A DNA stretch of 64,000 nucleotides. Source: Leisingera methylohalidivorans DSM 14336 (lineage in GTDB: Bacteria; Pseudomonadota; Alphaproteobacteria; Rhodobacterales; Rhodobacteraceae). The stretch covers positions 40,991 to 104,990 of the forward strand of contig NC_023146.1 in assembly GCF_000511355.1 (NCBI RefSeq), given 5' to 3'. The notes under the pieces were generated by a model. That model ran no database searches and was not told where the DNA came from. It worked only from the letters and a program-made list of their open reading frames with translations. The position numbers and the translations under genes are program-made. Position 1 is the first letter of the stretch, and each line of letters begins with the position of its first letter. Of the stretch, positions 25,913 to 35,682 are shown in pieces.

Positions 25913-26602
25913 TTATACACCCAGAAACCGGTCCGCCATGTCGGCCGGAAGCTCTCCGATCCGGCCCTCCCAGGCGTTGCTGCCCTTGTTGAGGATCACC
26001 CCGCGGTCGGCAATGGCCGACAGTTCCTTCAGTGATTTGTCGACCACCAGAATGGCCAGCCCGGCACTGGTCTTAAGCCATGCAATCGCCGCCCAGATTT
26101 CCTGCCGTACCACCGGCGCCAAACCCTCTGTCGCCTCGTCCAGGATCAGCAGCCGCGGGTTGGTCATCAAGGCGCGGCTGATGGTCAGCATCTGCTGTTC
26201 GCCGCCTGACAAAGACCCGGCTTTCTGGCTTCGCCGCTCCTCCAGCCGCGGAAACAGCTCTGCTACCTTCTTGAAATCCCACGGGCCGGGGCGCGCTGCG
26301 GCCGTCAGGTTTTCCTCAACCGTCAAAGGCGCAAAGCACCGCCGCCCTTCCGGCACCAGACCGATACCCAGCCGGGCGATCTTGTGCGACGGCAGCTGGC
26401 GCAGGTCGTGACCGTCAAACCGCAGCTCCCCTCGGGAGGCCGCCAGCATCCCGCAGATGGTCTTGATGGTGGTGGATTTGCCCATGCCATTGCGGCCCAT
26501 CAGCGCCACCACTTCGCCCTCAGCAATCTCCAGATCGACCCCGAACAGCGCCTGCGCCGGGCCATAAGACGCCTCAACCCCTTGTAATGACAGCAGGCTC
26601 AT
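25913..26602 (-). CDS. livF: Branched-chain amino acid-type ABC transporter ATPase LivF
   Basis: A 229-aa ATPase with Walker A GRNGMGKSTTIKT, signature LSGGEQQMLTISRAL and Walker B LLILDEATEGLAP. The substituted ending EATEGLAP and short length are characteristic of LivF. It is the last gene of a livK-H-M-G-F order on the minus strand and overlaps livG by four bases. The neighbouring hydantoinase and racemase genes suggest the importer carries an amino-acid derivative rather than a standard branched-chain amino acid. Confidence 0.88.
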   Translation of the reverse strand: MSLLSLQGVEASYGPAQALFGVDLEIAEGEVVALMGRNGMGKSTTIKTICGMLAASRGELRFDGHDLRQLPSHKIARLGIGLVPEGRRCFAPLTVEENLTAAARPGPWDFKKVAELFPRLEERRSQKAGSLSGGEQQMLTISRALMTNPRLLILDEATEGLAPVVRQEIWAAIAWLKTSAGLAILVVDKSLKELSAIADRGVILNKGSNAWEGRIGELPADMADRFLGV

Positions 26603-27354
26603 GCGGCGGCGTCCTCTCCCAGGTAGGCACGGCGCACCTCAGCGTTGGCGCGGATTTCTGCCGCGGTGCCGGTGGCGATGATCTGGCCGTAGACCAGCAC
26701 GCTGATCCGGTCCGCCAGCGCAAAGACCGCGTCCATATCATGTTCCACCAGCAGGATCGGTGCCTGCTCGCGCAAACCGTCAAGAAACCCCGTCAGCCGA
26801 TGAGAGCCATCCGCCCCCAGCCCGGCCATCGGCTCATCCATCAGAAACAGCTTCGGCTTCAGCGTCAGCGCCACCGCGACCTCCAGCTGGCGGCGCTGGC
26901 CGTGCGACAGGTCCGCGGTGCGGCGGTGGGCGTCGTCGGTCAGACCGACCCGCTCCAGCGCATCGCACGCCACTTCCAGCAGCGCCGGATCCTCCATCAC
27001 GTTGCGGAAAAAGCGGAACACCCGCCCCTGGCCGCCAAGCGCGCCCAGCACCGCGTTCTGCAGCACGGTGTAGTCCATCGCCAGCGCCGAGATCTGGAAC
27101 GTCCGTCCCAACCCCATCCGCGCCCGCGCCACCGTATCCAGTGCGGTGACATCGCGGCCCAGCAGTTCCACTGTGCCGCTGTCGGGGGCGAAGTTTCCGG
27201 CGATCTGTTTGATAAGTGTGGATTTTCCCGCCCCATTGGGGCCGATCAGCGCGTGGATTTCTCCCGCCCGCAAATCCAGCGAGACATTGCTGCTGGCCTT
27301 CAGTGCGCCAAAGCTCTTGCACAGGTTGTCGGTTTTCAGCACCACATCAGCCAT
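26599..27354 (-). CDS. livG: Branched-chain amino acid-type ABC transporter ATPase LivG
   Basis: A 251-aa ATPase with Walker A GPNGAGKSTLIKQIAG, ABC signature LSHGQRRQLEVAVAL (Ser-His variant) and Walker B LFLMDEPMAGL. ATG 27354 (MADVVLKTDN) is preferred since GGAGAAGG lies just upstream; an in-frame ATG at 27375 is further from any good site. The start lies inside the 3' end of livM. Confidence 0.86.
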   Translation of the reverse strand: MADVVLKTDNLCKSFGALKASSNVSLDLRAGEIHALIGPNGAGKSTLIKQIAGNFAPDSGTVELLGRDVTALDTVARARMGLGRTFQISALAMDYTVLQNAVLGALGGQGRVFRFFRNVMEDPALLEVACDALERVGLTDDAHRRTADLSHGQRRQLEVAVALTLKPKLFLMDEPMAGLGADGSHRLTGFLDGLREQAPILLVEHDMDAVFALADRISVLVYGQIIATGTAAEIRANAEVRRAYLGEDAAA

Positions 27355-28336
27355 GCGCCTTCTCCCGCCCCGCAATCGCTCCGATCAGCCCGCCGCGGGC
27401 AAACAGCACAATCAGCAGCAGCAGCACGCCCAGGAAGATCTGCCAGTAATCGCTGATGCCGCCCAAGAGATGCTCCAGCACGATATACAGCGCTGCACCG
27501 GCCACCGGACCATACAACCGCCCGACACCGCCCAAGATCACAAAGATCATGATCTCGCCGCTGGTGTGCCAGCTCAGCATGGTGGGGCTGACGAACCGGT
27601 TCAGATCCGCAAACAGTGCCCCCGCCAGCCCGGTGATCGCGCCGGAAATCACAAAGGCCGTCAGCCGCAGGGTAAACGGGGTCAGCCCCACCGCCTCGAC
27701 CCGGTCTTCGTTCTGGCGTGCGGCGGCCAGTGCCAGCCCAAATGGCGAGCGCGCCAGCCGGGCGGCAAAAAACAGCGCGCCGCACAGGATCACATAAGCA
27801 ATGGCAAAGAACTGGATCGGGTCCAGGGTGTTCAGCCCCGGAAATTCATTACGGACCCAGATCGACAGCCCGTCTTCGCCGCCATAGGCGCTCCAGCTGA
27901 TCGCGAAGTAATAGAGCATCTGCCCGAAAGCCAATGTGATCATGATGAAATAGACACCTGAGGTGCGCAAGGACAACGCCCCGATGACCAGCGCCGCCAA
28001 CGCGCTGAACACCACAGCCGTCAGCCAGATCAGCGGCATCTGGTTGCTGCCCTCAAACAGGAACGGCCATTCAAACAACGGCTCGTAATTCTGGGCATGA
28101 GCGGCAAGAATGCCCATGGCATAGCCGCCGATCCCGAAAAACGCCGCATGGCCCAGGCTGATCAGCCCGCCCAGCCCCAAGGCGATGTTCAGGCCAACCC
28201 CGGCCAGCGCCAGGATCGCGGCCTTGGTCGCCAGGGTGATGATGAACGGTTCATCCAGCGACCAGGCCGCCAGCGGCACCAGCAAAAGAGCTGCAATCAT
28301 TGCCCAGTTCAGCAGGCTTTCGCGGGTAACCATCAT
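27347..28336 (-). CDS. livM: Branched-chain amino acid-type ABC transporter permease LivM
   Basis: A 329-aa permease with about nine hydrophobic segments and the LivM landmarks GLGGLISLGHAAFFGIGGYA and SPFGLALAAARQNEDRVEAV. It forms the membrane channel with LivH. Adjacent ATGs at 28336 and 28333 are both possible; both overlap the livH stop. Confidence 0.88.
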   Translation of the reverse strand: MMVTRESLLNWAMIAALLLVPLAAWSLDEPFIITLATKAAILALAGVGLNIALGLGGLISLGHAAFFGIGGYAMGILAAHAQNYEPLFEWPFLFEGSNQMPLIWLTAVVFSALAALVIGALSLRTSGVYFIMITLAFGQMLYYFAISWSAYGGEDGLSIWVRNEFPGLNTLDPIQFFAIAYVILCGALFFAARLARSPFGLALAAARQNEDRVEAVGLTPFTLRLTAFVISGAITGLAGALFADLNRFVSPTMLSWHTSGEIMIFVILGGVGRLYGPVAGAALYIVLEHLLGGISDYWQIFLGVLLLLIVLFARGGLIGAIAGREKAHG

Positions 28337-29253
28337 GCGCTCCCTCCATAAAGGCCCGATGGGCGCACCAAAAGAACCCCCGCCATTAGAATGTAAATCA
28401 GCATCGAGGCGAGTGACGCGCCGGCCGATGCCGCACTGGCAGGCTCCATGAACAGGGTGAAAAGCCGCGGCAGGAACACGCCGCCCAAAGTGTCGGTCAT
28501 CCCGACCAGCAGCGCCCCCGCCAAGGCGCCCTTGATCGAGCCGATGCCGCCGATGACGATCACCACAAAGGCCAGGATCAGAACCGGCTCGCCCATGCCG
28601 ACCTGGACCGATTGGATTGCCCCCACCAGCGCACCGGCCAGACCGGCCAATGCGGCGCCTAGGGCAAACACCAGCGTGTAGAGTTTGGAAATATCGACGC
28701 CAAGGGCGGCAATCATCTCGCGGTCGGCCTCGCCTGCGCGGATCTGGATGCCGATGCGGGTGCGGGCGATCAGCAGGAACAGCCCCGCGGCAATGGCCAG
28801 CCCGGTCAGGATGATCGCCAGCCGGTACAGCGGGTATTCAATGCCGCCCGGCAGGGTAACCGGCCCCGACAAATAGGACGGCACGTCCAGAAACAGCGGG
28901 AAGGATCCGAACAGCCAGCGGGTGCCTTCGGAAAATATCAGGATCAGTGCGAAGGTCGCCAGCACCTGGTCCAAGTGGTCGCGCCGGTAGAGGCGGCGGA
29001 TCACCACCAGCTCCATCAGAGCGCCCGCGGCAGCCGCGGCGGCCAGGCTGGCGATCAGCGCCAGCAGAAACGAGCCTGTCCACCCGGCTACGGCGGCGGC
29101 AGCAAAGGCGCCAACCATGTAAAGCGAACCATGGGCCAGGTTGATCAGCCCCATCACCCCGAACACCAGCGTCAGACCGGCTGCCATCAGAAACAGCATG
29201 ATGCCGAACTGCAGCCCGTTCAGGATCTGCTCCAGAACTAGAATATAGGTCAT
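28333..29253 (-). CDS. livH: Branched-chain amino acid-type ABC transporter permease LivH
   Basis: A 306-aa permease with eight hydrophobic spans and the LivH signature regions GLINLAHGSLYMVGAF and IQIRAGEADREMIAALGVD. It follows the binding-protein gene after a 67-base gap and overlaps livM. Confidence 0.88.
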   Translation of the reverse strand: MTYILVLEQILNGLQFGIMLFLMAAGLTLVFGVMGLINLAHGSLYMVGAFAAAAVAGWTGSFLLALIASLAAAAAAGALMELVVIRRLYRRDHLDQVLATFALILIFSEGTRWLFGSFPLFLDVPSYLSGPVTLPGGIEYPLYRLAIILTGLAIAAGLFLLIARTRIGIQIRAGEADREMIAALGVDISKLYTLVFALGAALAGLAGALVGAIQSVQVGMGEPVLILAFVVIVIGGIGSIKGALAGALLVGMTDTLGGVFLPRLFTLFMEPASAASAGASLASMLIYILMAGVLLVRPSGLYGGSA

Positions 29254-29320
29254 TTGAATTTCCGAAGGGGAAGCCTTGCCGCAGCGGAGACGCAGTGGCG
29301 CCTCCGCTTGACGATTTGTC

Positions 29321-30457
29321 TTACATCTTGCACTCGCCGGCGTAAGCGTCGGCGTGGTCGGTCAGGCCGGTGGCAATGATCTTATTGGTGAAGACATCGC
29401 CTTCCTTGATCACTTCACGGACATAAATGTCCTGCACCGGATGGTGGTTGTCTCCGAACCTGAAATCACCGCGGACCGAGTCGAACTCCGCCGCTTTCAG
29501 CGCTGCGCGGAACGCGTCCTGATCGGCCGGCTCTGCCTTGTCCAGCGCGCTCAGGATCAGGTTGGCAGTGTCAAAGCCCTGGCTGGCATAGAGCGATGGC
29601 AGACGGCCGTATTTCTCCTGAAAGGCGGCGACAAAGGCAGCATTGGCCGGATTGTCGATGTCCTTGTTCCACTGCGAGGTGTTCTTGACCCCCAGCGCGG
29701 CATCACCCACCGCCTGCAGGATGCCCTGATCAAACGAGAAAGCGGGGCCGACAACCGGCAGATCGACGCCGCTGCCCGCGTATTGTTTCAGGAAGGAAAT
29801 CCCCATGCCGCCCGGCAGGAAGAAATAGACGGAGTCGGCACCCGAGGCCCGGATTTGCGCGATTTCCGCCGCATAATCGGTCTGCCCCAGCTTGGTGTAG
29901 ATCTCGCCCGAAAGTTCGCCCTCATACATGCGTTTGTAGCCGGTCAGCGCGTCCTTGCCCGCCGGGTAGTTCGGCGCCAGGATAAAACTGTTCTTCAGCC
30001 CCGCATCATTGGCATAGGCGCCCGCGGCCTCATGCAGGTTGTCGTTCTGCCAGGCCACGTTGAAGTAATTCGGATGGCAGCGCTTGCCCGCCAGCGCCGA
30101 CGGTCCGGCGTTGGGCGACAGGTAGAACACGCCCTGCGCAGTGACTGCGGGCACCACCGCCATCGCCAGGTTGGACCAGATGATGCCGGTCAGGATATCC
30201 ACCTTCTCGGACTGGATCATCCGGTCAGCGATCTGCACCGCTGCATCGGGTTTGCGCTGATCGTCCTCGATCACCACTTCAACCCCGTCGCGGCCGTCCT
30301 GTTCGATCGCCAGCATAAAACCGTCGCGCACGTCCACGCCCAGGCCTGCGCCGCCGCCGGACAGGGTGGTGATCATGCCAATCTTGGTGTCGGCCTGGGC
30401 CGCAGCCGCCAGCGCCGGGACCGCCGCTGCCATGGCGAGCATCCGAATGGTCTTCAT
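29321..30457 (-). CDS. ABC transporter substrate-binding protein, LivK-like
   Basis: A 378-aa type-I periplasmic binding protein. The first 22 residues (MKTIRMLAMAAAVPALAAAA) form a Sec signal cut near AQAD. The mature start TKIGMITTLSGGGAGLGVDV and the internal FILAPNYPAGKDALTGYKRM are typical of the LivK/amide-binding group. GGGAGGAAAGACGT precedes the ATG. It supplies the LivHMGF channel; the ligand is unknown, but hydantoinase and racemase relatives lie upstream. Confidence 0.88.
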   Translation of the reverse strand: MKTIRMLAMAAAVPALAAAAQADTKIGMITTLSGGGAGLGVDVRDGFMLAIEQDGRDGVEVVIEDDQRKPDAAVQIADRMIQSEKVDILTGIIWSNLAMAVVPAVTAQGVFYLSPNAGPSALAGKRCHPNYFNVAWQNDNLHEAAGAYANDAGLKNSFILAPNYPAGKDALTGYKRMYEGELSGEIYTKLGQTDYAAEIAQIRASGADSVYFFLPGGMGISFLKQYAGSGVDLPVVGPAFSFDQGILQAVGDAALGVKNTSQWNKDIDNPANAAFVAAFQEKYGRLPSLYASQGFDTANLILSALDKAEPADQDAFRAALKAAEFDSVRGDFRFGDNHHPVQDIYVREVIKEGDVFTNKIIATGLTDHADAYAGECKM

Positions 30458-30800
30458 TACGTCTTTCCTCCCAGAATATGCCCCGGTCCGAAGCCAGGGT
30501 TATGGATCAAATGCTTGCGACTTTAACGCCGTCCCGGCAGAAGCCAAGACCCGCTGCAGCCCGCATCTCCCCGGCTGATCTTTCGCCAGCCTTTGAAACG
30601 AGCCTACGCAGGCTTGAACATTTATTTCAAGCATAAAATATATAGGGCAGCATTGATGGTCTGCCGGTCCGGAACCGTTTCGGGAATCGCACCCGCGGCA
30701 GCGAGGGGCCGGGCCCTCGCGCTCCCCGGAGTGTTTTCACCCAGAACAAAGCAAAAAGCCCGGTGCCTTTAAAATGGAGCCGGTTTTTCATTGACGGCCC
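30458..30800. promoter_or_regulatory. Gap upstream of the liv operon, with a copy of an intergenic repeat
   Basis: No gene seen. It should hold the liv promoter (an AT-rich segment lies at ~30615-30650) and the 3' end of the racemase transcript. Positions 30701-30752 carry a hairpin (GCGAGGG/CCCTCGC) followed by CTCCCCGGAGTG, matching the repeat at 58848-58902. Confidence 0.5.
30701..30752 (+). repeat. Intergenic double-hairpin repeat, copy A
   Basis: A hairpin GCGAGGG/CCCTCGC (30701-30720) is followed by CTCCCCGGAGTGTTTT and CCAGAACAAAGC. It is closely similar in order and sequence to copy B at 58848-58902. This kind of element recurs between genes in many roseobacter genomes in my recollection. 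Confidence 0.5.
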
Positions 30801-31541
30801 TTACAGCAGATCGAACAACCGGCCTGGCACATTTTCGTGGCGGGGAAGCCCGAGCGCCCGCATGGCGGCAAACATCATGGCCTGGTTTGAGGTGACAACC
30901 GGCTTGCCAAGCGCAGCTTCAATCCGGCCGGCAGCCTCGAGCGACCGCATGTCGGTGCAGCTGAGGACGATGGCCTGAGCCTCCGGGTGATCAGCCTGGC
31001 AGGCCAAGTCAAAGACCTCATCCGGGGTGAGTTCCCCCTGGCCGTAATTGCCCAGTTCGCGGCCCGCATCGGCGCATTTCACCGTGGCGATCCGGTTGTG
31101 CATCAGGAATGCCACCGCCTGCGCCTTGATTTCGCCCAGGTAGGGGGAGGAGAAGCCCACCTTAGTTGCGCCCAGTGCATTGACGGCACCGACCAGCGCT
31201 CCTGCGGCGGTAAAGGACAGCGCACCGGAGCCCGCTTTGATATCCTGCGCCAGCTTCTCATCAAAACCAGGCCCATGGGTCAGTGTCGCCGAAGTGCAGC
31301 CATAGAGCACCACGTCCGGCCGCACCCCGGAGATCATCCGGAGGTCAAGGCGGATGTCCGAAGCACCCAGACCTGCCATCTGGCTGGAACCGGGAATTTC
31401 ATCCGCGTCATAGCCGCCCATGCGCTGAAAATGCACGGTGGTGTCCGGGCAGCGCATCAGCATCATATCCGGCTCAAGATTGGTGTTGCTGAAGGGCACC
31501 AGCACGCCGATTTTTGCGCGGGTGCGGGTCTCATAGGTCAT
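30801..31541 (-). CDS. Asp/Glu/hydantoin racemase superfamily enzyme (maleate-isomerase/AMDase-like)
   Basis: A 246-aa enzyme of the maleate isomerase/arylmalonate decarboxylase group, which uses two cysteines on either side of the substrate. Both are visible: YGCTSAT (near residue 80) and LSCTDMRS (near 190). The N-terminal IGVLVPFSNTNLEPDMM is typical. ATG 31541 is chosen because AAAGGAA lies just upstream and it forms an ATGA overlap with the preceding hyuB::hisC gene. Its place after hydantoinase genes suggests racemisation or isomerisation of a hydantoin, a dicarboxylate or its amide. Confidence 0.83.
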   Translation of the reverse strand: MTYETRTRAKIGVLVPFSNTNLEPDMMLMRCPDTTVHFQRMGGYDADEIPGSSQMAGLGASDIRLDLRMISGVRPDVVLYGCTSATLTHGPGFDEKLAQDIKAGSGALSFTAAGALVGAVNALGATKVGFSSPYLGEIKAQAVAFLMHNRIATVKCADAGRELGNYGQGELTPDEVFDLACQADHPEAQAIVLSCTDMRSLEAAGRIEAALGKPVVTSNQAMMFAAMRALGLPRHENVPGRLFDLL

Positions 31542-33733
31542 GGCGTTATTCCTTTCAGCACCGCCAGCGCACGCTCCATCACCTTTTGGCTGCAGATGGT
31601 GGCACGCAGGCAATCGCTGAGCCCATAGCCGCCCATGCCGCGCATCAGCAGTTTTTCCGCCCGCAGCGCCGCGTCCGCCGTCCGTGCCTCCCCCGGCGAG
31701 GCAAAGCGGATCAGTACGAAGTTGGTATGGCTCTGCGGCACCGCGAGCCCCAGCGCACGGCAGGCCGCGGCAAACCGGTTGCGGATCGCGGCGGTTCTGG
31801 CCACCGCATCGCGCATATGCGTCTGGTCCCGCATGGCCGCGGCCGCCATTGCCTGTGACGGGATGGAGATATTGTTCGGGTTCAGAAGCTTGCGAACCTC
31901 GCCCGCGATTCCAGGTGGAAAATACCCCCAGCCTGCCCGGGCACCTGCCAGGCCGTAAGCCTTGGAAAGCGTTCGTGTCACCACCGTATCGCCGCCCTCC
32001 ACCAGGGCAAAGACCTCGCCGGGATCATTCTCCGCATCGGCAAATTCGGCATAGGCCTGATCGACAACCAGCAGCACATCCGCAGGCAAGCCCGCGCGCA
32101 GGCCCAGGAGTTCGCTGTTGGGGATCAGCGTACCGGTGGGATTTCCCGGGTTGCAGACAAAGACGATGCGGGTTTCGGGCGTCCTGGCTGCGAGGATGTT
32201 ATCGACTGAAACGGTCAGCGCCCGCTCCCGCGCCTTGAGGTAATCCGCCTGCACCTGGGCCGTGGCCGACGCCGCAAAGGCATAGCCATAGTCGATGCCC
32301 AGCACCCTATCACCCGGCCCGGCAAAAGCGCGGATCAAGCAGCCAATCAGCTCCATAGATCCGGCCCCGCAGAGCACCTTGGCCGGGTCCAGCCCGCCGC
32401 GGAATTTTCCTGCGCCGCCGGAGTCGGGGCGCAGTTCGCGCCGCCACATGATCACGGGGGCAACCGCCTCGGTGATCTCCAACTGGCTGCCATAGACGCC
32501 CGACGGATAGGCGGTGGCCGACAGCCCGTCCGCATGGGGCCGCGCACCGGTGCCGCCGTTGTGGACCGGTTCGATGGCAAAGGTGCGGCCGCCATCGCAG
32601 GCCACCTCCGGCGCGTGGCGCATCGGCAGGTCGAACATGCAGCTGGCCCCCTCGGCCGGCACCTGATCCGGCAGCGCCTGATGCAGGCAGCCGAGCACCA
32701 GGTCCGGCGTCACCTGGCCCAGCGTGTGGCGCATCGCCACCGGCACCGGGCGCTGCGCGTTCAGGATGCAGCCCTTGGGGCCATCGACGGTAAAGGGCTC
32801 CAAGGAGCCTGTGTTGTTAGGGATATCCGGACCCACGATGCAGCGCAGGGCAAAAACGGTATAGGCAGTGGCATAGTTCAGCGGCACGTTGATGCCTTTC
32901 CGCGAACAACCCGAGGTGCCGGTGAAATCGACATGCATGCCGGTTTTGGTGACGGTCAGCGCCGCGTGCAGCTCCAGCGCGTTCTCGTAGCCGTCCATTT
33001 TCAGCACATTCCTGTAAACACCTTCGGGCACCTCGGCGATTGCCTCCAGCGTGCCGCGGCGGGAAGTGCCGATGATGTAAGCGCCAAGCGCATCCAGATC
33101 GCCGATACGGAACTCCTCCATCATGGCGGCCAGCCGCGTCACCCCCGCCTCGCAGCAGGCAATCAGCGCATAGATGTCGCCCTCATTGGCAATCGGCTCG
33201 CGGGAATTGGCGCGGATGATATCCATCAAGGGCGCGTTCGGCGTGCCTGCCTCCACCAGTTTGCAGGGCGGGATCAGAAGCCCCTCATCATAAATGTCGG
33301 ACCCTTCAGGCCCCATGCCAAGGCCGCCCAGATCCACCAGATGCGAGGTGCAGGCGGTGAAACCTACCACCTTGCCGCCTTTAAAGGCGGGCATCATCAG
33401 CAGGAAATCGTTCAGATGCCCCGAGGCGAGCCAGGGATCGTTGGTCATGAAGATGTCGCCGGGTTTCATGGTCTCCACCGGAAACCGCTCGCGCAGGTGC
33501 AGCACCGCTTCGGCCATGGTATTGATATGGCCCGGCGTGCCGGTGACCGCCTGGGCCAGCATCCGTCCCTCGGCGTCGAAGATCCCGGCCGAGATGTCAC
33601 CGCATTCTCGCACAATGGGCGAGAAGGCGGCACGGATCAGGGTCTGCCCCTGTTCTTCTACTACGGCCAGCAGGCGGTTCCACATGACTTGCAGGCGGGC
33701 GGGTGAAAGGTCGGACGAATGGCTGTCCATCAT
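31538..33733 (-). CDS. Chimeric protein: hydantoinase-B N-terminal part fused in frame to HisC-like aminotransferase
   Basis: About residues 1-447 (from ATG 33733) are HyuB/oxoprolinase subunit B (IVRECGDISAGIFD, FMTNDPWLASGHLNDF, PVHNGGTGARPHADG, RPDSGGAGKFRGGL). At about base 32390 the frame passes directly into a class I/II aminotransferase of the histidinol-phosphate type (LDPAKVLCGAGSMEL, CNPGNPTGT, PLP Lys in RTLSKAYGLAGARAGW). HyuB lacks roughly its last 70-100 residues and the aminotransferase its first 70-90. The join falls within a GGLDP-like stretch common to both, as expected from a deletion between two once-separate genes. Neither half is likely to be fully active, but the frame is intact over 731 codons. 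AAAGGAG precedes the start. Confidence 0.8.
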   Translation of the reverse strand: MMDSHSSDLSPARLQVMWNRLLAVVEEQGQTLIRAAFSPIVRECGDISAGIFDAEGRMLAQAVTGTPGHINTMAEAVLHLRERFPVETMKPGDIFMTNDPWLASGHLNDFLLMMPAFKGGKVVGFTACTSHLVDLGGLGMGPEGSDIYDEGLLIPPCKLVEAGTPNAPLMDIIRANSREPIANEGDIYALIACCEAGVTRLAAMMEEFRIGDLDALGAYIIGTSRRGTLEAIAEVPEGVYRNVLKMDGYENALELHAALTVTKTGMHVDFTGTSGCSRKGINVPLNYATAYTVFALRCIVGPDIPNNTGSLEPFTVDGPKGCILNAQRPVPVAMRHTLGQVTPDLVLGCLHQALPDQVPAEGASCMFDLPMRHAPEVACDGGRTFAIEPVHNGGTGARPHADGLSATAYPSGVYGSQLEITEAVAPVIMWRRELRPDSGGAGKFRGGLDPAKVLCGAGSMELIGCLIRAFAGPGDRVLGIDYGYAFAASATAQVQADYLKARERALTVSVDNILAARTPETRIVFVCNPGNPTGTLIPNSELLGLRAGLPADVLLVVDQAYAEFADAENDPGEVFALVEGGDTVVTRTLSKAYGLAGARAGWGYFPPGIAGEVRKLLNPNNISIPSQAMAAAAMRDQTHMRDAVARTAAIRNRFAAACRALGLAVPQSHTNFVLIRFASPGEARTADAALRAEKLLMRGMGGYGLSDCLRATICSQKVMERALAVLKGITP

Positions 33734-35419
33734 ACGTCTCCTTTCTGGTTCCGGATCAGGACAAGGTTGCCTATTGCATCCCCGTGCGCGGAGAAATCCG
33801 CCGAGACCAGCGTCGTGGTTTGCGGTTCGGTGATCAGCGCCGGCCCGCAAACACGGTCGCCGGGGCTGAGGCCCTCCCTAGGCACCATTGCCGCCCGTTT
33901 TGTGCTGCCGTCCGCATCGCAAGTGATCACACGAAAGGCGGCCGGGGCGATGGTCCGCAGCTTTGGCGTCTGCTGCACCGGCGGAGCCTCTGCCTCCGGG
34001 GTCGCCACCCGAACCGCCCAGTTCAGGATCTCGATCTTCATCCCCGGCACGGGGCGGGAGAACTGTTTGGCATATTCGGTCTCGAACCCCGTGGTCAGGG
34101 GGCCGAGGTCAGCAGCGGTCAGATCGCGGTCCGGCAGCGGGATCTCGATCTCGTGCCCCTGCCCGTTATAGCGCATGAAGGCGCTGCGCTGGACTTGCGT
34201 TTCGGCCTCGCCCGCACCCTGTGCCACCACCGATTTCGCCTCGTCGATCATCTGGGCCAACAAGGTGTTGATGCTGCCTATGTCCATCGTCTCCAGCAGC
34301 GAATAGCGTGAACGCACGATTTCAAAACTGACCGGCGCAAACAGGAAACCAACAGCCGAGCCCACGCCCTGGTTGGGCGGGATCACGATGCGCGAAACCC
34401 CTGCGGAGCGCGCCACCCGCGTCGCATGCAGCGGGCCGTTGCCGCCAAAGGCAATCATCGTGCGCGGACCCAGATCCTTGCCTGATTCCACCGCGTGCAT
34501 ACGGCCCGCGCTTGCCATGCTTTCATCCACGATGCGGCTGACGCCATCGGCCGCGCCCACCCCATCCAGATCCAGCTTGGCGCCAATCACCCGGGCCAGC
34601 GCCAGTTCCGACGCCTCCGGATCGATCTGGATGTGCCCCTCGGCAAAGGTATCGGGCAGAATATAGCCCAGGGTGATGTCACTGTCGGTCACCGTCGGCT
34701 CGGTGCCGCCGCGCCCGAACGCCACCGGGCCCGGCTCCGATCCTGCCGACTTCGGCCCCACGGTCAGGCGGCCCAGCCGGTCCACCCCGGCGATGGAGCC
34801 GCCGCCGGCACCGATCTCGATCATCTCGATGACGGGTATGCGGACCGGCATGCCGGACCCTTTGACGAACCGCGCCGCGCGGGCGATTTCAAACTGCCGC
34901 GAGGTCTGCGGGCGGGCACCGTCAATCAGGCACAGCTTTGCCGTGGTGCCGCCGACGTCAAAGGACAAGACCTGGTCCAGCCCCGCCTGCGCCGCGATGC
35001 GGGCGGCCAGGATGGCACCGCCGGCCGGTCCGCTTTCCACCAGCCGGATCGTCAGCGAGCGTTCGCGCGGCACCAGCAGGTCGGGCTTTTCAAGGTTGAT
35101 GTCATATTGCGAATAACGCCGCTCATAGGCGATCTCGAGGATATCTCGGAAGCCCTCGGTCGTCACCGTCGCCACCGTTGCCCCGCGCCGCTCGATCAGC
35201 GCATTTGTGGCCAGCGTGGTGCCGTGTATGAAGCCCGTGACCTCAGCCAGAGTGCGCCATCACCCGCGCGGCGCCCTCCATGGCACCGTCTGCCGGGTTC
35301 TGATGGGTGGTCAGGGTCTTGGCCGCGGCCAGAATACTGTCTTCCCCGGCAACCAGCACGGTATCTGTAAAGGTGCCGCAAATATCGATGGCAAGACACA
35401 ACGCGTTTGAAGCTGTCAT
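33730..35419 (-). pseudogene. hyuA: Hydantoinase A / N-methylhydantoinase ATP-dependent subunit, frameshifted and internally deleted
   Basis: The N-terminus from ATG 35419 reads MTASNALCLAIDICGTFTDT, the ASKHA phosphate-1 motif with Cys replacing the usual Gly, and continues to MAHSG before a stop near 35248. One base away, LAEVTGFIHGTTLATNALIE continues the protein, so a frameshift splits it. Later LEKPDLLVPR is joined directly to ERSLTIRLVESGPAGG, omitting about 170 residues normally present. The C-terminal actin-like half (FDVGGTTAKLCLIDG) and tail are complete to the stop at 33730. It would pair with HyuB in ATP-dependent hydantoin or oxoproline hydrolysis if intact; here it is probably dead. 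Confidence 0.78.
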
Positions 35420-35682
35420 GTATCATTCCAAAGACTGCCGTTGAGAGTGCCCAGCAAGCCCGTCAAAGGGCGGCAGCCTCAGGCAGCGGCCAGGTTGCAA
35501 CCCGTGGCGCGGCGGTCCAGACGTTTGGGAATGAAGCGGTGTGTCATGCCGCCATCCTGCGCCGCCGCCGGGCAGCGCGCTTGGCGGATTGCGACACAGA
35601 GAAAGCCAGATAGCGGCACCGGACGGGCCGCCCGCGGCAGCGTCCCCTCCCGGCAGCAGGTCCCGCCGGAAGGGGAGGAGAC

